Below, piece after piece: positions 59,090-64,000 of a stretch of 64,000 nucleotides of DNA (position 1 is the first letter of the stretch; every line of letters begins with the position of its first letter). Origin of the DNA: an uncultured OM182 clade bacterium (GTDB taxonomy: Bacteria > Pseudomonadota > Gammaproteobacteria > Pseudomonadales > Azotimanducaceae); contig CAJJAA010000013.1 in assembly GCA_905182025.1 (NCBI GenBank), positions 41,505 to 105,504 on the forward strand, written 5' to 3'. Below the pieces are notes generated by a model. It was not told the origin of the DNA, ran no database searches, and saw nothing but the letters and a program-made list of their open reading frames with translations. A program made the translations under genes and the position numbers.

Positions 59090-59638
59090 CTACTCTTTTA
59101 AAAGAGCTTCATCTTTCAATTTTTTGACAATGGCATTAACAATCTTTCTGCTACCATCCTCACCAACAAATACCTTCAGGTCGGATACTTCCTGATAAAT
59201 AGGATCGCGAACCTCTTTCAAGTTTTTCAACACAATGGTGTGATCGACATTCTGCAACAGAGGGCGCTTCTTATCCTTCTCGGTCCGTTTCAGTTGCAGC
59301 TCCAGCGAGGTATCCAGAAAAACAACTACGCCACGAGAAACCAAGCATTGTCTATTCTGCGGGCTCAGTACAGAGCCGCCACCGGTCGCAATTAAAACGC
59401 CTTTACGCTGAGTAAGATCATCAATCACAATCGATTCACGTTCTCTAAACCCTGCTTCGCCTTCAACATCGAAAATCCAGGAGATATTCGCCCCCGCACG
59501 CTTTTCGATTTCATGATCAGAATCAATAAATCTCAACCCCAATTCCTGCGCAAGCAAACGTCCAATGGTTGTTTTACCAACACCCATCGGGCCGACTAGA
59601 AAGAGATTTTGATCGAAATGATTTGAAGCAGCTACCAT
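59090..59638 (-). CDS. aroK: Shikimate kinase
   Basis: NLFLVGPMGVGKTTIGRLLAQELGLRFIDSDHEIEKRAGANISWIFDVEGEAGFRERE, LIATGGGSVL. Confidence 0.97.
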   Translation of the reverse strand: MVAASNHFDQNLFLVGPMGVGKTTIGRLLAQELGLRFIDSDHEIEKRAGANISWIFDVEGEAGFRERESIVIDDLTQRKGVLIATGGGSVLSPQNRQCLVSRGVVVFLDTSLELQLKRTEKDKKRPLLQNVDHTIVLKNLKEVRDPIYQEVSDLKVFVGEDGSRKIVNAIVKKLKDEALLKE

Positions 59639-59688
59639 GTAACCAACTGTAGCTAAGACGACGCTAGAAAACTAGCGCCGGGTTAAAA

Positions 59689-61851
59689 CTATCGACTAGT
59701 TAAAGAATCTCGAATAAGTCGAGGTGTAATGAAGATCAGTAATTCTTGCTTCTGATCTGAACGAGTATTACGTCTGAACAACCCGCCGACATAAGGCAGA
59801 TCACCAAGGAACGGCGTTTTAGTGACTGACTCCGACGTGTTAACCGTAAAAATACCACCGAGAACAATTGTCTCACCATTGTTCACTAACACTTGAGTCT
59901 TAACGTTGTTCGTATTGATGCTGGGGACGCCATTAAATACAGCACCAACCGTATCCTGCTTGACCTCTAATTCCATAATGATCCGATCATCAGGTGTGAT
60001 CTGAGGCTTGACCGCTAACTGCAAAGTTGCGGACTTAAACGAGACCGACGTGGCACCACTTGATGATGCTTCCTGATACGGAATTTCAACACCGGAAGAA
60101 ATTGTCGCTTCTTGCTTGTCTGCCGTTATGACTTTCGGCCGCGCGATAACTTCCGCACTACCTTGAGACTCAAGCGCTGAAATCTCTAGGTCGAGCAAAT
60201 ACTTATCATTAACAAGCCCAATCGCAAAAGACGTTGCATCTGCACTACCAACACCAAGGTCAACAACGAGATGGTCTGGACTTGTGAAAGTAATACCGTC
60301 CGGATCGCCTATCCCATCCCTAACTTCCTGAACGGTGGTCAAAGAGCCGCCGGCAGTTCCTACGTTGTCACCGTTTATCTTGTAGCCGAGTCCACCCCAG
60401 CGAACACCCAAGGCCTCACTGAAATTCGATGCTGCGGTAACAATGCGCGCTTCGATCAATACCTGCCGAACAGGGACGTCAAGCTTCTCTAGTACCGCTC
60501 TAAACTCGTTAATCTTGACTGTTGTTTCAGTCAGAATGATGGAATTTGTTCTTTCATCTACGATCACACTGCCACGTCCTGAAAGAACGCCTTCTCCTTC
60601 GCCACTACTCTCGAACAGCGCAAAGATTTCTCCGGCACTGGCATAGCGAACTTCAATAAACTCAGTACGCAGTGGTGCAAGTTCAGATATCTGTTGACGA
60701 CTCTCTAATTCCAGCTTTTCTCTCGCGGCCAATTCTTCAGCAGGCGCCACCATTAGTACATTACCCACTTCGCGCTTATCAAGACCTTTGGTCTTCATAA
60801 TAATATCCAACGCTTGATCCCAAGGTACGTTCTTCAGTCTCAACGTTATGCGGCCATTGACCGTGTCACTTGCGACCAGGTTCAAATCAGTAAAGTCAGC
60901 AATCAACTGCAGTACCGAGCGAATTTGAATATCCTGAAAGTTTAAAGACAGCTTCTCGCCACGATAGCGAAATACAGCATCAAGATTAGACTCAAGCTCA
61001 CTGGAGCTTAAGGGTTTTACTTCCAGGGTAAATAATTCATCAGCCTGATAAGCCAAGTACTCATACTCACCTGTCGGCTCAATCATCAACACGGTATTGT
61101 CAGCTTCCGGTAACGCATCGATCGAAAGCACCGGTGTCGCAAAATCTGTCACATCAAGTCGACGCTGAAGTGACTCAGGAATATGTGCGCCGGTGAATTC
61201 GACTCGAATATTTCCACCTTCACTAAATACGTCTACACCAACACCTGGGTCGTTTAGCTTAACGATGACCCGGCCTTCGCCATTTTCACCGCGTCGAAAA
61301 TCGATATCTTCAATGAGAGCCTGCTCTCTGGAGACATAGTTTGTTGATGAACTGTTTAGGCTTTCTGACAATCCTTCCGGTTCGGTCGTAGCCATTGTTG
61401 CGCCATCTTGCGCACCCACCAACACAAACAATTCATTGCCTTCAACTCGCGTCGAGTAGGCAACGAGCTCAGTCATCGACACAATGACACGCGTTCGGTC
61501 GCCAGCTTCTACGACGGTTACACTGCGCGCATTTCCACTGCCCAAGGTATGATATTTAGATTCCAGACCACTGGTAACTGCACTCAAATCAAGCGCGAGC
61601 CTGGCGGGTTGTTCGATTGTGTAACCTGTCGGAACAGGTGGCGCACCGTCGAAGGTCATGCGGATCTCTATTTTATCTCCGGGTAGCGTGGAGAACTCAA
61701 TATCTTGCATTAGCACCGCTGCAGACGAGATAGTCGACGCCAGCAATAGAAATGTAGAAACCGCCAACCGTAAAGTCAGTTGGAACCACCTCAAATTTGC
61801 AGTCACATTTGTTTTTGTCGTGAATGCCATCGTATGCCCCCGATTATGCAT
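59689..61851 (-). CDS. pilQ: Type IV pilus secretin PilQ
   Basis: AMIN-type N-terminus, KLSLNFQDIQIRSVLQLIADFTDLNLVASDTVNGRITLRLKNVPWDQALDIIM, secretin C-terminus PFLGDLPYVGGLFRR. Confidence 0.96.
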   Translation of the reverse strand: MHNRGHTMAFTTKTNVTANLRWFQLTLRLAVSTFLLLASTISSAAVLMQDIEFSTLPGDKIEIRMTFDGAPPVPTGYTIEQPARLALDLSAVTSGLESKYHTLGSGNARSVTVVEAGDRTRVIVSMTELVAYSTRVEGNELFVLVGAQDGATMATTEPEGLSESLNSSSTNYVSREQALIEDIDFRRGENGEGRVIVKLNDPGVGVDVFSEGGNIRVEFTGAHIPESLQRRLDVTDFATPVLSIDALPEADNTVLMIEPTGEYEYLAYQADELFTLEVKPLSSSELESNLDAVFRYRGEKLSLNFQDIQIRSVLQLIADFTDLNLVASDTVNGRITLRLKNVPWDQALDIIMKTKGLDKREVGNVLMVAPAEELAAREKLELESRQQISELAPLRTEFIEVRYASAGEIFALFESSGEGEGVLSGRGSVIVDERTNSIILTETTVKINEFRAVLEKLDVPVRQVLIEARIVTAASNFSEALGVRWGGLGYKINGDNVGTAGGSLTTVQEVRDGIGDPDGITFTSPDHLVVDLGVGSADATSFAIGLVNDKYLLDLEISALESQGSAEVIARPKVITADKQEATISSGVEIPYQEASSSGATSVSFKSATLQLAVKPQITPDDRIIMELEVKQDTVGAVFNGVPSINTNNVKTQVLVNNGETIVLGGIFTVNTSESVTKTPFLGDLPYVGGLFRRNTRSDQKQELLIFITPRLIRDSLTSR

Positions 61852-61853
61852 AT

Positions 61854-62441
61854 CTATTGTTGGTTACCATTTAATTCAATTGTTCTTGGTCTTCGAAGCC
61901 AGCCACCCACTCCATCAGTGACAATCTCGGTAATATCTATCCGAGCATCGTTAATGCTTTCAATCTTGCCCCAAGAAGCGCCCATGTAATCACCTACCTG
62001 AACACGATGAACACCACCTTGATCATCTTGAACAAGCGCCCAAGTTGAATCATCCTGCTGTAATGTCCCTACCATTTGGATACCCGCTAGATTAAACCTT
62101 TCTAGATACTGTTTGACGTGATCTTGCGGTGGTTTTATACCGACGTTTCGACGTTGTTCTTCTGACTTTACTGGAATAATAATAGGACGTTCGAACGGAC
62201 TACGTCGGTTTGCTGCACCATAAGTAAACGGTTGGTAGGGCTCAAACTCCGGTAGAGGTGCAATGCTCCCTTTCGGCTTTCTTTCAATCTCCGCCATAAA
62301 GCTCTTAATGTCAGTAAACTCGTCTCCACCCGTACAGCCGGTCAACACCAAAACCAGCACACACGTTAATATGTACTTAAATCGCATGGGATGACCCTGG
62401 TGGGGAACTACGCCACTATTCATGCTAGCTCCTGTCATCAT
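61854..62441 (-). CDS. pilP: Type IV pilus assembly lipoprotein PilP
   Basis: Lipobox VLTGCTGG; EPYQPFTYGAANRRSPFERP; position in pilMNOPQ; likely start at Met 62387. Confidence 0.93.
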   Translation of the reverse strand: MMTGASMNSGVVPHQGHPMRFKYILTCVLVLVLTGCTGGDEFTDIKSFMAEIERKPKGSIAPLPEFEPYQPFTYGAANRRSPFERPIIIPVKSEEQRRNVGIKPPQDHVKQYLERFNLAGIQMVGTLQQDDSTWALVQDDQGGVHRVQVGDYMGASWGKIESINDARIDITEIVTDGVGGWLRRPRTIELNGNQQ

Positions 62442-63063
62442 TATATCGATAGGTTCGCGCGAGTATCTCCATCTTTAGCATACCCCCTTGATCCTTTGGT
62501 CCGGTCGATCGCGTCGGCGAAATAGAAAAATCATGAAGCGTCACAATTCGAGAAAGGTCGGCGACGTCGCTGACAAAGGCACCTAGATCGTGGTAACGGC
62601 CATTAACAACAATTTTGATCGGTTTCTCGACGTAGAACTCGTGGCTCTTTTCTGTTTGGAGATCAATGCTCGTAAAAGACAAACCATTTTTCAGGCCTAC
62701 AAGGGTTATATCTTCGATCAAACCGGGTATTTCTGTATCGCCAGGTAACTGCCGTAGAATTGCTTGAAATGATTCTTCCATCTGCAATTGCTGCTTCCTG
62801 TAAGCGTCTAAATGCGCAGCAGCAAAGAATTTCTTCTCATAAGACTTTCGCAATTTAACTTCTTTCTGTTGCACTTGTTGCAGATCACTCTGAAGGTTTG
62901 TGACATGCAAGACATATCCCGCTGTCATGGCCCCTGCAAACACCAATGTCCATATTATAACTTTGACCGCTGTCGGCCAGGAGCCTACCTGATTAAGATC
63001 ATTGAGCTGATCTGTATCAAAGTTTTTTAGACTATCGATGATGTCATCAATTACCATTGCCAT
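62425..63063 (-). CDS. pilO: Type IV pilus inner membrane protein PilO
   Basis: LQQVQQKEVKLRKSYEKKFFAAAHLDAYRKQQLQMEESFQAILRQLPGDTEIPGLIEDI; operon position. Confidence 0.94.
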   Translation of the reverse strand: MAMVIDDIIDSLKNFDTDQLNDLNQVGSWPTAVKVIIWTLVFAGAMTAGYVLHVTNLQSDLQQVQQKEVKLRKSYEKKFFAAAHLDAYRKQQLQMEESFQAILRQLPGDTEIPGLIEDITLVGLKNGLSFTSIDLQTEKSHEFYVEKPIKIVVNGRYHDLGAFVSDVADLSRIVTLHDFSISPTRSTGPKDQGGMLKMEILARTYRYNDDRS

Positions 63064-63068
63064 CGTGA

Positions 63069-63632
63069 CTATTCCTCTTCCTTCGCAGGTGTGCTCTGAG
63101 TCACACTCAATGAAAAGACACTAGCTTGCGGACCGAAGTTTTTATCAGCATTAATTGCTGTCACATTCGGATTTGTGAACCATAACGACTCATCGAAGTT
63201 TCTAAGCTGGCTAGAAATTCGGTTATTGCTCTCTGCGACACCCTTGACTGCCATCACACTGCCTTTCAGTGTTAAGGATTGAAAGAAAACGCGATCAGAA
63301 AGCTTGCGCGCCAATTCATCAAAAATCCTAACAATGATTGGCCGGTTACCCTGTAACTCCTGAATAACCTGCATTCGAGACAAAAGCTCATTACGGTTTT
63401 GCTGCAATGAATTGATTTCTTGTATTCGACTTTCAAGCACTTTGACTTCTTTGCTTATAAAGGCATTTCGACTTTTCTGGGAATCAATCTCGGCGTTATA
63501 GAATCGATCCACGCCGAACACGATGACACCCGCAAACACCACAACACCCACGAGCACCCGAAGGAACTCGTCTTTTTTCTCCTGACGGACTTCTTCACGC
63601 CAAGGTAATAAATTAATTTTGATATCAGCCAT
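63069..63632 (-). CDS. pilN: Type IV pilus inner membrane protein PilN
   Basis: MADIKINLLPWREEVRQEKKDEFLRVL; ORF opens at 63656. Confidence 0.95.
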   Translation of the reverse strand: MADIKINLLPWREEVRQEKKDEFLRVLVGVVVFAGVIVFGVDRFYNAEIDSQKSRNAFISKEVKVLESRIQEINSLQQNRNELLSRMQVIQELQGNRPIIVRIFDELARKLSDRVFFQSLTLKGSVMAVKGVAESNNRISSQLRNFDESLWFTNPNVTAINADKNFGPQASVFSLSVTQSTPAKEEE

Positions 63633-63740
63633 GAGCGGGCCTCCGATATCCAACAACTTGCCGAATGCAGAACAATACTGACGCCTCGAGAAGTCGATTA
63701 GATCTGTCTAATTGAGCGATCTTTAGCCGTTGCAGATTCA

Positions 63741-64000
<260 letters not shown>

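Overview
The window looks like one chromosomal stretch of a gammaproteobacterium, probably marine (inferred from gene content and order). No phage, IS element, CRISPR array, rRNA or confidently supported tRNA was seen. From left to right: the end of a Yej/Opp-type peptide ABC importer; a ChrR/ECF11-type sigma/anti-sigma pair; a MoxR-DUF58-transglutaminase operon; a SIS / MTD1-like / FchA / degenerate DUF885 lipoprotein cluster; malonyl-CoA synthetase; purN plus a divergent PRPP synthetase; a type-2 (eukaryote-like) IleRS; amidase, TolC, DegS-like protease, ComF and NudC; a modABC-srkA overlapping operon; housekeeping singletons (HemJ, Syd, AroA, Ogt, Ada-AlkA, Mdh, GltBD, AroKB); a small aromatic-ring dioxygenase cluster flanked by gene remnants; and the start of the pilMNOPQ operon. 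Main items for a second look: (1) a likely structured, pseudoknotted RNA upstream of gltB with its own promoter and terminator-like end; (2) an MTD1-type, cyclohydrolase-deficient-looking methylene-THF dehydrogenase joined by a TTGA stop/start overlap to an FchA cyclohydrolase; (3) a DUF885-like lipoprotein that has lost its metal-ligand motifs; (4) a dioxygenase island flanked by a decayed AraC regulator and an SDR remnant; (5) a TGATCC-N17-TATA ECF11-like autoregulatory promoter; (6) a perfect 15-bp inverted repeat after ileS. All family calls were made by eye from the provided translations; no database search was run.
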